DNA from: Planctomycetota bacterium
GTDB taxonomy: Bacteria > Planctomycetota > Phycisphaerae > Phycisphaerales > SM1A02
Length of the DNA stretch: 41,197 bases
NCBI GenBank assembly: GCA_014381305.1
Contig: JACNLW010000060.1
Coordinates: 1-41,197, forward strand
Direction: 5' to 3'
Positions 33,154-41,197 of this stretch are shown here, piece after piece (position 1 is the stretch's first letter; each line of letters opens with the position of its first letter). The position numbers were made by a program, and so were the translations under genes. The notes below the pieces were generated by a model, which had not been told where the DNA came from, did not search any database, and was given only the letters and a program-made list of their open reading frames with translations.

Positions 33154-33181
33154 GCTATTGGGTATTATTCCAAGAATCACG

Positions 33182-33856
33182 ATGTCTTGCACGCTGCAAA
33201 TTTCTGATTTACGTTCTGTGCCCTACGAAGAGGCGCTAGAACTGCAACGTCAATTTCACAAAGAAATAGTTGAAAGTCGTACAACCAGTTCTATTTCACC
33301 ATTTCGACTTCTTTTGCTCGAACACGATCCACCTGTCATTACCCTCAGTAAGCGACCGGCAGCGGGCGAACATTTGCTTGCAACACCCGAACAATTGGCA
33401 GCATCAGGTGTACAACTTTGCAAAACCGATCGTGGGGGGGACATCACATATCACGGTCCGGGGCAACTTGTGGGATATCCAATTTGTGATCTCAACGCGC
33501 TCTCGCTTCGCATACATGGGTACATGCGTTTTTTAGAAAGTTGCATGATTGATGTGCTTGCTAAGTTTGATATCCAAGGGAAACGTGATGCGTGCGCAAC
33601 AGGCGTGTGGGTGGATGGTTCGAAAATATGTGCGATGGGTGTACGAGTTTCAAAGTGGGTTTCGATGCACGGCTTCGCTTTGAACGTGTCTACGAACCTA
33701 GATCATTTTGATTTGATTGTTCCATGCGGATTGGCGGGACGATCTGTAACTTCCATGAAGAATATTCTCGGCGCGGAATGCCCGTCGATGGAAGAAGTAA
33801 AGCGAGTGGTTTCAGACGTATTTACGAAAGCGGTTTGTGAACAATCTCAGAAATGA
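33182..33856 (+). CDS. lipB: Octanoyltransferase LipB
   Basis: Transfers octanoate from ACP to lipoyl domains. 224 residues. TDRGGDITYHGPGQLVGYPI is the family signature. The catalytic pair is Lys148 (VDGSKICAMG) and Cys182 (IVPCGLAGRSVTSM). Start ATG 33182 is preferred: TATTAT at 33163-33168 would be the -10 and would fall within the alternative frame from 33152. No lipA is nearby. It ends 25 bp from the convergent Skp-like gene. Confidence 0.95.
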   Translation: MSCTLQISDLRSVPYEEALELQRQFHKEIVESRTTSSISPFRLLLLEHDPPVITLSKRPAAGEHLLATPEQLAASGVQLCKTDRGGDITYHGPGQLVGYPICDLNALSLRIHGYMRFLESCMIDVLAKFDIQGKRDACATGVWVDGSKICAMGVRVSKWVSMHGFALNVSTNLDHFDLIVPCGLAGRSVTSMKNILGAECPSMEEVKRVVSDVFTKAVCEQSQK

Positions 33857-33881
33857 AAGCGAAGGTTGCAAGCAAAAAACA

Positions 33882-34580
33882 TCATTCAACTTCAAGACCA
33901 AGTTCAGAGAGAACTTCGTCAGTAATGTCGATGCCTTCGGGTAATCGAAGTGCAGTACGTAGACGAATTTGCATGATCGCTGCGTCTGGCGAATTTCCCT
34001 CAAATTCGCTGTCTGGTGGAATAAATCGAAGGACCATATCAATGTTCAACCGGTCAGATACTACATTCACTGCTTCGAGCACTTCGTTGTATGACTCTTC
34101 CATTTGCTCTGCGGCAAGTTCCCCGCGTAACTTTATAGCAGCTTGTTGAACTTGTTCAAATTTTCTATACGCATTATCCCACTCTTGTCTTAGTGCTGGG
34201 ATTTCAGGATCATCTTGTTCTAAATCCCGACCCCGCTCCCTAATATCGTCGAGTTTTCCTCTTGCAGCATCAAGTTCTTCTTCAAGTTCTTCGTCAAGAT
34301 CGTCACGAACTTCAACAAAGTGATCGGCTTTCATCAGTTGCTCAAGTGCTTTTCCTGTTTCCATAAACCCGATGGACCACAGCCGGCTTGTTTTTTCTTC
34401 ACCCCACGAAACACGTTCGTCCGTATTCTTGACGGTGATATCGCCAGTGGATCCAGCAAGGGTAATGGAATCAACTGGTCCTAATTTTCCATCTTCTTCT
34501 GAACTTTGCAAAGTTGCTGATAGAACCATACTCAGTAAGAGTGCGGTTGCGATAATAATTGGAGTAAGTTTGTGTTGCAC
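33882..34580 (-). CDS. Skp/OmpH-like periplasmic protein
   Basis: 232 residues from GTG 34580. The N-terminal hydrophobic segment MQHKLTPIIIATALLLSMVLS is a signal peptide. A strongly acidic coiled-coil follows (DDLDEELEEELDAARGKLDD, EIPALRQEWDNAYRKFEQVQ), then VLEAVNVVSDRLNIDMVLRF. The coiled-coil followed by this alpha/beta end is the plan of Skp/OmpH chaperones that escort outer-membrane proteins. The start has AGGTGA 7 nt upstream, and it directly follows lepA. Confidence 0.78.
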   Translation of the reverse strand: MQHKLTPIIIATALLLSMVLSATLQSSEEDGKLGPVDSITLAGSTGDITVKNTDERVSWGEEKTSRLWSIGFMETGKALEQLMKADHFVEVRDDLDEELEEELDAARGKLDDIRERGRDLEQDDPEIPALRQEWDNAYRKFEQVQQAAIKLRGELAAEQMEESYNEVLEAVNVVSDRLNIDMVLRFIPPDSEFEGNSPDAAIMQIRLRTALRLPEGIDITDEVLSELGLEVE

Positions 34581-34582
34581 AG

Positions 34583-36388
34583 TTAATCACCTTGTTCTAG
34601 GATTGAGAGAAATGCTTCTTGGGGAATATGAACATTGCCAATGGCTTTCATACGTCGCTTCCCCTTCTTTTGTTTTTCTAAAAGTTTTCTTTTTCTTGAA
34701 ATGTCTCCGCCATAGCACTTCGCAGTCACGTTTTTGCGATGGCTTTTTACGGTTTCGCGCGCAATTATTTTCCCACCAATTGCTGCTTGTAGCGCTATCT
34801 CAAATTGATGTCGATCAATCTGTTTTCGTAATTTTAGAAGAATAATCCGAGTTCTTGCAACAGCTTTGTCTCGGTGACAAATCATACTGAGTGCTTCAAC
34901 TGGTTCCCCGTTTACTAAAATGCTCACTTTGACCAATTTGTCGGCGCGGAACTCAATGATTTCGTAATCCATCGTTCCATATCCACGAGTAATAGATTTT
35001 AATTTGTCGTAAAAATCATAAATAATTTCCGCAAGAGGTAACTCATAGTCGAGCATTTGGCGGCCTTCTGAGACGAACTTCTGACCCATAAAAATACCTC
35101 GCCTCGTTTCGCACAACCGCATCAAGTCACCAATGTTTTCATCAGGACAAATAATTTCTACGCGAACAATTGGTTCACAAATGTTCTTGATAAGCGTTGG
35201 ATCTGGCAAATCGGCCGGGTTGTGAATGTCAATGATGGTGTCATCGGTGAGTTCGATCTGGTAATTCACCGTGGGTGCTGTTTGGATAATTTCAGCGCCG
35301 CCCTCTCGCTCTAATCGCTCTTGTACAATTTCCATGTGCAATAGACCGAGAAACCCACACCGAAAACCAAATCCAAGTGCTTCAGAGTGTTGGGTTTCAA
35401 AAGTAAAACTTGCATCGTTGAGCCTGAGTTTTTCTACCGCTTCTCTGAGCGTTTCAAACTCTGTTTTCTTACTTCCCGTATCGCTTGATGCGGGATAAAA
35501 ATCACAGAAAACCATTTGTTTTGGCTCTTCGTATCCCGGAAGGGGTTCACTTGCAGGATCGAGGTCAAGTGTAATCGTGTCACCAACGCGAACATCTTCA
35601 AGTGTTTTGATAGCAGCAACCATATAACCAACCTGAGAAGTTCCAATTTCTTTCGTCGGTGTTGGAGTCGGGGTGTATTTTCCAAGTTCGGTGATGGTGA
35701 ACGTTCTGCCTGTTCCCATCATAAGAATGCGATCACCTTTTTTGAGCCCTCCATCAAAAACACGGAAGTAGACTACAACACCACGATACTCGTCGTAGTG
35801 AGAATCAAAAATGAGTGCGCGCGTTTGTTTAATTTTTGCAGGTTCTGGAGCAGGCAGTCGGCTGCAAATAAGATCGAGCAGTTCTATGATGCCTTCACCA
35901 GTTTTTGCCGAGCAGTTGATGCAATCTTCAGCTGGAAGCCCGAGAACCTGTTCAATTTCCATCGCAACTTTATCTGGATCGGCAGAAGGAAGATCAATTT
36001 TATTGACTACAGGAATGAGTTCGAGATTGTTTTCGATGGCTAGATATGCATTTGCGACAGTTTGCGCTTCGACGCCTTGCGTTGAATCGACAACAAGTAA
36101 GGCGCCTTCACAAGCGGTGAGTGCTCTTGAAACCTCATACGTAAAATCAACATGACCGGGCGTGTCAATAAAATTAAGTTCGTACACTTCAGAGTTGTAT
36201 GTATGGTGGACCGTGACGGCCGAAGCCTTGATTGTGATGCCTCGTTCACGCTCCAAGTCCATCGAATCTAGGAGTTGATCTCGAGATTCGCGTTCGGTTA
36301 CAGCCTTCGTTGCTTGTAGCAATCGATCGGCAAGCGTGCTTTTGCCGTGGTCAATATGAGCAATGATTGAAAAGTTTCGAATAGGCAC
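34583..36388 (-). CDS. lepA: Elongation factor 4 (LepA)
   Basis: Translational GTPase that back-translocates or eases stalled ribosomes. 601 residues from GTG 36388. G1 is AHIDHGKST (residues 9-17), G2 RGITIKA, G3 DTPGHVD and G4 NKID. LepA-specific parts include FCDFYPASS, the EF-G-like domains and the C-terminal domain GRRMKAIGNVHIPQEAFLSIL-type ending. Length is normal. It follows rimO by 11 bp. TAGAAT at 36397-36402 on the minus strand may be a -10 if an internal promoter exists. Confidence 0.97.
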   Translation of the reverse strand: MPIRNFSIIAHIDHGKSTLADRLLQATKAVTERESRDQLLDSMDLERERGITIKASAVTVHHTYNSEVYELNFIDTPGHVDFTYEVSRALTACEGALLVVDSTQGVEAQTVANAYLAIENNLELIPVVNKIDLPSADPDKVAMEIEQVLGLPAEDCINCSAKTGEGIIELLDLICSRLPAPEPAKIKQTRALIFDSHYDEYRGVVVYFRVFDGGLKKGDRILMMGTGRTFTITELGKYTPTPTPTKEIGTSQVGYMVAAIKTLEDVRVGDTITLDLDPASEPLPGYEEPKQMVFCDFYPASSDTGSKKTEFETLREAVEKLRLNDASFTFETQHSEALGFGFRCGFLGLLHMEIVQERLEREGGAEIIQTAPTVNYQIELTDDTIIDIHNPADLPDPTLIKNICEPIVRVEIICPDENIGDLMRLCETRRGIFMGQKFVSEGRQMLDYELPLAEIIYDFYDKLKSITRGYGTMDYEIIEFRADKLVKVSILVNGEPVEALSMICHRDKAVARTRIILLKLRKQIDRHQFEIALQAAIGGKIIARETVKSHRKNVTAKCYGGDISRKRKLLEKQKKGKRRMKAIGNVHIPQEAFLSILEQGD

Positions 36389-36399
36389 AGAAGGGTATT

Positions 36400-37860
36400 C
36401 TAGCGTAACGGAAGGGAGATGACCTTTTCAAGTTCATCTGTTGGCCGCGCAATCATGTCGTATTCATCGCTGTCAGTAATTGTGCACTTGACAACTTCGC
36501 CGACTGTCAGTTTTGCCTCTGCCATGACGATCGTGCACGCGTCGACGTCAGGCGCTTGATGGTAGGTTCTTCCTCTGAAAAGATGCAATTCACCTTCACC
36601 GGTTTCTCCGAGATATTCGTCGAGTAGCACACCAAACACACATTCTTGTTCAGCTCGTTTTGCAGCAGTTGCAAACGCGATGCTTTGTTGCAACAACATT
36701 AACTCTTCTTCCCTGACCTGTTTTGTTTCTTCTGGCACACGTAAACTCACATCATTTTCCATTGTGCCGGCAACAGTTCCTTCTTCTGCGGAATATTGAA
36801 AAACACCCATCGCATCAAATTTGTGCGTAGCAATAAAATCAACTAGCGTTTTGTGATCATCTTCGGTTTCGCCCGGGAAACCGGTGATCATTGTTGTACG
36901 GATCGCAATACCAGAAACACGATCGCGTAATTTGTGCAGTAACTCGGATTGAGTTTTGGAAGAAACGTTACGTCGCATCGCAGTGAGCATGGAATCAGAA
37001 GCATGCTGCAAGGGAATATCGATGTACTTCACCACGTGTGGCAAGGATGCAATTGCGTCGATCATCTCGTCGGTAAAGTGAGAGGGGTATGCATACATCA
37101 ATCGAATCCATCCACCCCCAGCGTTTGCAACGGTATCGTTGAGTGCAGTGAGTAGACCTACAAGTCCATCGTCGTAACCAATATCATCTCCGAAACTTGT
37201 TGTATCTTGTCCTATTAGGTTTAACTCAAACACCCCAGAAGCAAGGAGTTTTTTTGCTTCGGCAACAATTGTTTCAACCGGTTTTGATCTCATTTTTCCA
37301 CGAATCGATGGAATAGTACAAAACGCACAATTTTGATTACACCCTTCACTGACTCGAAGATATGCCCAGTGTCTCGGGGTGAGTTGCAGCCTGTTTGAAT
37401 CGTCCTCGGTATATCCAGAAACCTCATCATTGCCGCGAGCTCTTGCAGCAAGTAAGGCATTCGCCGCAATCCACGACGGTGCTTTTTCTTCTTCTAATTT
37501 TGTCGCGAGTGCATCCACAATGTGATCTCGGTCAAAGACACCAATCATCGCATCAACTCCGGGGCACCACTCTAGCAATTTGGCACGGTGTCGTTGAACA
37601 AGACAGCCCGCTGCAATGACTCGTTGCACTTTTGCAGATTCTTTGAGCGAGATTGCTTCGTTGATGACGTCAACAGATTCTTCTTTTGACGCTTCGAGAA
37701 AACCACATGTATTGATGATGATCGCATCAGCCTCTTCGTGATCTGGAACAAGGTTGTAGTGAGCATCAATGAGCGTGGCAAGCATTTGCTCGCTATCAAC
37801 AAGGTTTTTTGGGCAGCCTAGGCTGACAAACGCGATGTTTTTGATTGGTGGGGAAGTCAT
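36400..37860 (-). CDS. rimO: Ribosomal protein S12 methylthiotransferase RimO
   Basis: Radical-SAM enzyme that methylthiolates Asp of S12. 486 residues. The N-terminal UPF0004 domain has SLGCPKNLVDSE and INTCGFLEASKEES. The radical SAM motif CNQNCAFC lies near residues 172-179. TTMITGFPGETEDD and QYSAEEGTVAG follow, and a C-terminal TRAM domain ends near SDEYDMIARP. All six expected cysteines are visible. It lies 12 bp after nadD in a minus-strand operon with panC and lepA. Confidence 0.97.
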   Translation of the reverse strand: MTSPPIKNIAFVSLGCPKNLVDSEQMLATLIDAHYNLVPDHEEADAIIINTCGFLEASKEESVDVINEAISLKESAKVQRVIAAGCLVQRHRAKLLEWCPGVDAMIGVFDRDHIVDALATKLEEEKAPSWIAANALLAARARGNDEVSGYTEDDSNRLQLTPRHWAYLRVSEGCNQNCAFCTIPSIRGKMRSKPVETIVAEAKKLLASGVFELNLIGQDTTSFGDDIGYDDGLVGLLTALNDTVANAGGGWIRLMYAYPSHFTDEMIDAIASLPHVVKYIDIPLQHASDSMLTAMRRNVSSKTQSELLHKLRDRVSGIAIRTTMITGFPGETEDDHKTLVDFIATHKFDAMGVFQYSAEEGTVAGTMENDVSLRVPEETKQVREEELMLLQQSIAFATAAKRAEQECVFGVLLDEYLGETGEGELHLFRGRTYHQAPDVDACTIVMAEAKLTVGEVVKCTITDSDEYDMIARPTDELEKVISLPLR

Positions 37861-37872
37861 GCGTAGAACATT

Positions 37873-38433
37873 CTACATGTAAAGGTTGTGTGCAGCGATG
37901 TATGCACAAACTGCTGGAGAAACAAGATGTTCAATGGACTGGTTGTCGCGGCATCGTTTCCGTATTTGTGAAGAACTTACGGGGATGGTTTCAATAGGCA
38001 ATGTTTTAAATCGGTCGGATTCATATCCATCTCTTCCAAGTACAACAACACTCGCAATGGATTCAATTTCTTCGTTGTTGTGCCATTTGTCAAACGACGC
38101 AGCTTGATCTTCACCGATGAGAAGCATGAAACTCACGTCTGTTTCATGCTGCTTTTGTAAAGTTTGAAGTGTGTCAATTGTGTAACTTGTGCCGCCCCGG
38201 TCAAGTTCAAGGGTGCAAATCTCTGCCCATGGTTTCTCTGCAAGCGCGAGTTTTAGCATTGCAAGTCGATGTTCACTTAGCGTGTGTGCGTTCGTTTGCT
38301 TGAATGGACTTGTTGCTGCAATTACAAATAAAACTTTTTCGCATTGAAGGTGCTCCATTGCTTTTTTTACGAGTTCGACGTGGCCAAGGTGCGGCGGATC
38401 AAACGTGCCTCCAAATACAAGGATACGAGTCAC
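37873..38433 (-). CDS. nadD: Nicotinate-nucleotide adenylyltransferase
   Basis: NAD biosynthesis enzyme. 186 residues. The nucleotidyltransferase motif GGTFDPPHLGH is at residues 8-18 and the second signature near the C-terminus is VSSSQIRKRCRD (SSTxIR form). FVIAATSPFKQ and LLIGEDQAASFDKW fit the family. Start at 38433 overlaps the panC stop by 4 nt, so panC-nadD are co-transcribed. Confidence 0.96.
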   Translation of the reverse strand: MTRILVFGGTFDPPHLGHVELVKKAMEHLQCEKVLFVIAATSPFKQTNAHTLSEHRLAMLKLALAEKPWAEICTLELDRGGTSYTIDTLQTLQKQHETDVSFMLLIGEDQAASFDKWHNNEEIESIASVVVLGRDGYESDRFKTLPIETIPVSSSQIRKRCRDNQSIEHLVSPAVCAYIAAHNLYM

Positions 38434-39224
38434 GAGGAGTTCTCCAGACTACAGTTGTCAATAAGTCTGACGTCACCAACTTTTACAGCAATAAGAGCAC
38501 GTTTTGGTTCATTTTTCCTAGGTTCCAGTAGTGTTGCTTCATCTCGAATAACAGCATACTCAACATCAAGTCCATGTTGGTCAAGCTTCTCCGCCATCTT
38601 TTGTTCATTTGGTTCTTTGAGCGCTAGATGAATTGCGAGTGCTTGCGTTCGTTGGTCTGCTGAAAGAAAAACGTTACGGCTACTCATTGCAAGTCCATCA
38701 TCGTCGCGAATATTCGGTGCACCGATGATGTGTAAATTATCCCAACGAGCATTTTGTTGTTCAACCATTTGTTTGATTACGAGAAATTGTTGATAATCTT
38801 TTTCTCCAAATATCGCAGCAGTGGGTTTTACAAGATCAAACAGTCGCGCAACGGCTAAACAAACACCACGAAAGTGCCCCGGACGAAATGCATCCTCAAG
38901 TTTTGGTTCGGTAGCTGCAGGTGGCAAAGAAATCGTTGGATTTGTTTTTGGGTACATTGTTTCGACTGATGGCGCAAATACGACAGTTGCACCTGCGACC
39001 TCGGCAAACGCAGCATCTTGCTCTAAGGATCTTGGGTAGGTCGAAAAATCCTCGTTCGGGGCAAATTGCTCAGGGTTCACAAAAATGCTGACAACGACAG
39101 GGACGTCAAGTTTCTTGGCTTCTCTGATGAGTGATAGGTGTCCATCGTGGAGCGCTCCCATTGTTGGCACAAAGGCACATCCTGCGTATGGGGCAAGATG
39201 AACAATTTCAGAAACAATTTCCAT
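38430..39224 (-). CDS. panC: Pantothenate synthetase
   Basis: Joins pantoate and beta-alanine with ATP. About 264 residues from the ATG at 39224; a longer frame upstream lacks conserved sequence. The nucleotide-binding block PTMGALHDGHLSLI (HxGH) is at residues about 20-33. SIFVNPEQFAPNEDFSTYPR, the KDYQQFLVIKQMV block and DGLAMSSRNVFL are all present. The C-terminal domain is short but complete. Confidence 0.96.
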   Translation of the reverse strand: MEIVSEIVHLAPYAGCAFVPTMGALHDGHLSLIREAKKLDVPVVVSIFVNPEQFAPNEDFSTYPRSLEQDAAFAEVAGATVVFAPSVETMYPKTNPTISLPPAATEPKLEDAFRPGHFRGVCLAVARLFDLVKPTAAIFGEKDYQQFLVIKQMVEQQNARWDNLHIIGAPNIRDDDGLAMSSRNVFLSADQRTQALAIHLALKEPNEQKMAEKLDQHGLDVEYAVIRDEATLLEPRKNEPKRALIAVKVGDVRLIDNCSLENSS

Positions 39225-39230
39225 ATTTGT

Positions 39231-39236
39231 ATTGTC
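39231..39236 (-). promoter_or_regulatory. -10-like hexamer for panC
   Basis: On the minus strand GACAAT ends 6 nt before the panC ATG. The 188-bp gap upstream also holds the erpA promoter in the opposite direction. Confidence 0.3.
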
Positions 39237-39372
39237 CCATTCATGGGCTATTTTCGCCACCTCAAGACTCAGGTGAATGAAAAGTGCCCGTTGTCTTAAG
39301 CCCACAGGTCATATCCATTTCCAACCCTTAGAGTAAATATGCAAATTGTTGTGGTTTTACTACAGGTGTTGC

Positions 39373-39378
39373 TATAAT
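39373..39378 (+). promoter_or_regulatory. -10 element of the Fe-S carrier gene
   Basis: A perfect TATAAT. TTGTGG at 39349-39354 gives an 18-nt spacer and is a weak -35. The message would have a leader of about 30 nt with a GAGGAG ribosome site at 39404-39409, unlike the near-leaderless genes elsewhere in the window. Confidence 0.6.
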
Positions 39379-39415
39379 GTGACACTTAAACAGGTTTTAG
39401 TATGAGGAGCCAATG

Positions 39416-39772
39416 ATGCCAGTTATTATCACAGATACAGCAGCCCGAGAAATCGGTAACATTATGAAACAACAAGACTTAAGTCTTGAATCTACACACT
39501 TGCGAGTTGGCGTTAAAGGTGGTGGTTGCTCTGGATTTAGTTATATTCTTGATCTCACTGAGACCAAAAAAGAAGGTGATGAGCAGTGGGACTACACTTT
39601 TGATGTGGAAGGTGAGAATCTTGGCATTAAAGTGATTTGTGATCCAAAAAGTTACCTTTATCTCAACGGTACAACTGTTGACTTCAAAGATGAAGTCATG
39701 GGCAGGGGTTTTGTCTTTGACAATCCCAATGCGAATGCTACTTGTGGTTGCGGAAGCAGTTTTTCAACATAA
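39416..39772 (+). CDS. A-type iron-sulfur cluster carrier (ErpA/IscA family)
   Basis: 118 residues. Accepts and delivers Fe-S clusters. The first conserved Cys is in VKGGGCSGFSYILDL and the paired C-terminal cysteines in ATCGCGSSFST. VDFKDEVMGRGFVFDNPNA matches the family. GAGGAG is 6 nt before ATG 39416; ATG 39413 is also possible. It stands alone, without an isc or suf cluster. ErpA is the closest match by motif, but IscA and SufA cannot be ruled out. Confidence 0.92.
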   Translation: MPVIITDTAAREIGNIMKQQDLSLESTHLRVGVKGGGCSGFSYILDLTETKKEGDEQWDYTFDVEGENLGIKVICDPKSYLYLNGTTVDFKDEVMGRGFVFDNPNANATCGCGSSFST

Positions 39773-39813
39773 TTGAAATCTCAACACCTCGGTTTCGTTC
39801 TATGATGCGACGC

Positions 39814-41197
39814 ATGCACGTACCCCTCAACAAAATGAATAGAGAGCGAACAATGAAGATCCAAACCACGGTGATCGCAATGGTGTGTTTATGCCAATTT
39901 GCCGATGCTGCAAAAACAGACCATTACAACTCTTTGCAAACAATCACGTATTCAGGAACGAGTGAATCTTTTCAACAAAATGTACGTGCGATTGTGCGCA
40001 GCACTACTTTTACCGAAGACGGTGCGTTGAGTTATCGAATGGCTTTCGAAGGTGGAATTACATATCCCTCCCTCTCCTCTCCAACGATCGCACAGTCCGA
40101 AGAAGTAATCGTAGTTCAAAACAGCGGTGGAAAACTAGAAACTACCCAACCGTCTCTTGCAAGAACAATTGCAGTCATCAACGATGGTGTCGACTGGGCA
40201 ATTTCAAATGCACTTCCAGAAAACAAGCAACTGAGAATTCCAGTTGATCTTGGGAATGGTGTTACTTCTTACTCGATCATGACCTTTGATTCTGAACCAG
40301 TGGACATTGGGGCAGCAGACGACACTCGGTTAGTGACGATCAGGACAGCGCCTAGAAGAATAAGTGGACGAAGTGGAGTATTCACCCTTCAGTATCAATC
40401 GATCATTATTTACTCACCTCGCGAAGATCAATTGTATCAATCTACATCGGTTTTTACTGCAAAAAACGGGAGTGATCAACTGCGAATAGAAGAGCAAACA
40501 TTTTTGACATCAGAAAATGGTGGAGCTCCTCGCTACCCGTTGGTTTCTTATGAAAATCGCTTGGGGACTTTTATGGAACGTGCGTCGAACGCCGACATGA
40601 CTGGCCCGCCACCACCATGGGTGATTGAAGCGATTACTGCCAGAGAAAGTTTATATTGCGCAGGAAAAGCAATCGTATATCAAAAAACAAACTGGGTTTT
40701 TGTCAGCGCGTTTATTGCAAACACAACATACTCGTTGATGAATTATGCGTGGAGTGCGGTTGCTGGTGAATCGCTTGTCACTTCAGTATCCTCAAGCAAT
40801 CCAGAAATTGGCTCACGTCTTCAACACATAGATATTGAAACAATTTCTTGTACGCAGCACGCTGCAATCGAGGCAGGTCAACTACAACTAGCTTCCACAG
40901 TAGCGAGCGAATCTGCGAAGATTGGTGCAAAGCATGTCGCGATTGTTCCTGATGCAAAACCCGCACCCCCAAGTCCTCCTCCTGCACCTGTTGCAGCAGC
41001 TGGAATGGATTGGGGTACAACTGCGTTGATCATTGGCGGAGGAGCAGGCGTGGCGATTGCAGCAGGTGGAAGCAGTGGTGGAGGTGGTGGAGGAAGTGGT
41101 TGTTCTGGAAATGGTCTTGTTGATTTATATACCGCAACAGTTAATTCGCCTTGCATGGGAACGTCGATTCCTGCTGGTGATATTAGTTTTGCTTTGA
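39814..41197 (+). CDS. Secreted or surface-anchored protein, cut by the window end
   Basis: The frame stays open to the last base. From ATG 39853 (with GAGAG before it) it reads MKIQTTVIAMVCLCQFADAA, a signal peptide. An in-frame ATG at 39814 adds 13 residues and has TATGAT (39801-39806) 7 nt upstream. The mature part is beta-rich (SYRMAFEGGITYPSL, PLVSYENRLGTFMERAS) with scattered cysteines. Near residue 375 a proline run (PPSPPPAP) precedes a Gly/Ala hydrophobic segment (TTALIIGGGAGVAIAAGG) and a glycine/serine run, then CSGNGLVDLYTATVNSPC. This looks like a linker, a membrane or glycine-zipper anchor, and a start of another domain. No family is recognised. Confidence 0.7.
   Translation, partial: MHVPLNKMNRERTMKIQTTVIAMVCLCQFADAAKTDHYNSLQTITYSGTSESFQQNVRAIVRSTTFTEDGALSYRMAFEGGITYPSLSSPTIAQSEEVIVVQNSGGKLETTQPSLARTIAVINDGVDWAISNALPENKQLRIPVDLGNGVTSYSIMTFDSEPVDIGAADDTRLVTIRTAPRRISGRSGVFTLQYQSIIIYSPREDQLYQSTSVFTAKNGSDQLRIEEQTFLTSENGGAPRYPLVSYENRLGTFMERASNADMTGPPPPWVIEAITARESLYCAGKAIVYQKTNWVFVSAFIANTTYSLMNYAWSAVAGESLVTSVSSSNPEIGSRLQHIDIETISCTQHAAIEAGQLQLASTVASESAKIGAKHVAIVPDAKPAPPSPPPAPVAAAGMDWGTTALIIGGGAGVAIAAGGSSGGGGGGSGCSGNGLVDLYTATVNSPCMGTSIPAGDISFAL

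Noticed and set aside
33152-33181. Longer lipB starting at ATG 33152
   Set aside because: It would overlap the lpxA start codon and add ten residues not found in the family.
37862-37875. Palindrome GTAGAACATTCTAC between rimO and nadD as an operator
   Set aside because: Short, single copy and inside a tightly spaced operon; chance is sufficient.

Overview
This window looks like a chromosome segment from a planctomycete, most likely a Phycisphaerae-type marine lineage. The evidence is indirect but consistent. There is a Gram-negative envelope gene (lpxA), a futalosine-type menaquinone gene (mqnB), a stand-alone methylmalonyl-CoA mutase catalytic subunit, a secreted protein ending in a dockerin-like pair of calcium loops, and a signal peptidase I with a very large insertion. 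Base composition looks moderate and even throughout, coding density is high, and I see no transposase, integrase, phage or CRISPR. Every expected reading frame is intact.

Layout. 1-2.5 kb: a translation/secretion cluster, tuf (5' end outside the window), rpmG, tRNA-Trp, secE, nusG. 2.6-4.5 kb: a MoxR ATPase and a probable beta-barrel outer-membrane protein. 4.5-4.9 kb: a regularly spaced array of 23-bp palindromes. 4.9-7.1 kb (minus): gmk and a secreted unknown. 7.2-11.6 kb: der, a PSP1/RicT-like protein, lepB. 11.7-16.2 kb: a compact pilM-pilN-pilO-pilP/gspC-like-pilB/gspE operon. 16.3-22.6 kb: a DUF456 membrane protein, a secreted unknown, then mqnB, hisS, the mutase and a lipoprotein on the minus strand. 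22.7-24.4 kb: ispF, a SpoT-like HD hydrolase and a LolA-like secreted protein. 24.4-28.5 kb (minus): a dockerin-tailed secreted protein, an SDR and an acyl-CoA carboxylase beta subunit. 28.5-29.0 kb: a candidate structured RNA with a strong terminator, and a second palindrome array. 29.0-39.2 kb: ftsK, a YycJ-like hydrolase, lpxA, lipB (plus strand), a Skp-like protein, lepA, rimO, nadD, panC. 39.4-41.2 kb: an A-type Fe-S carrier and a secreted protein cut by the window end.

Most genes are housekeeping. The parts that ordinary annotation does not explain are intergenic: (1) eleven or more copies of a 23-bp palindrome in two arrays with a 35-bp period; (2) a second, unrelated inverted-repeat family at two other gene ends; (3) a probable minus-strand RNA upstream of the carboxylase gene that carries a 12-nt perfect complement of the usual 16S rRNA tail; and (4) a recurring -10-like hexamer placed 6-7 nt before the ATG of many transcription-unit-first genes, which suggests leaderless mRNAs alongside Shine-Dalgarno-led genes inside operons.

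All assignments come from reading motifs by eye. No database search was run.
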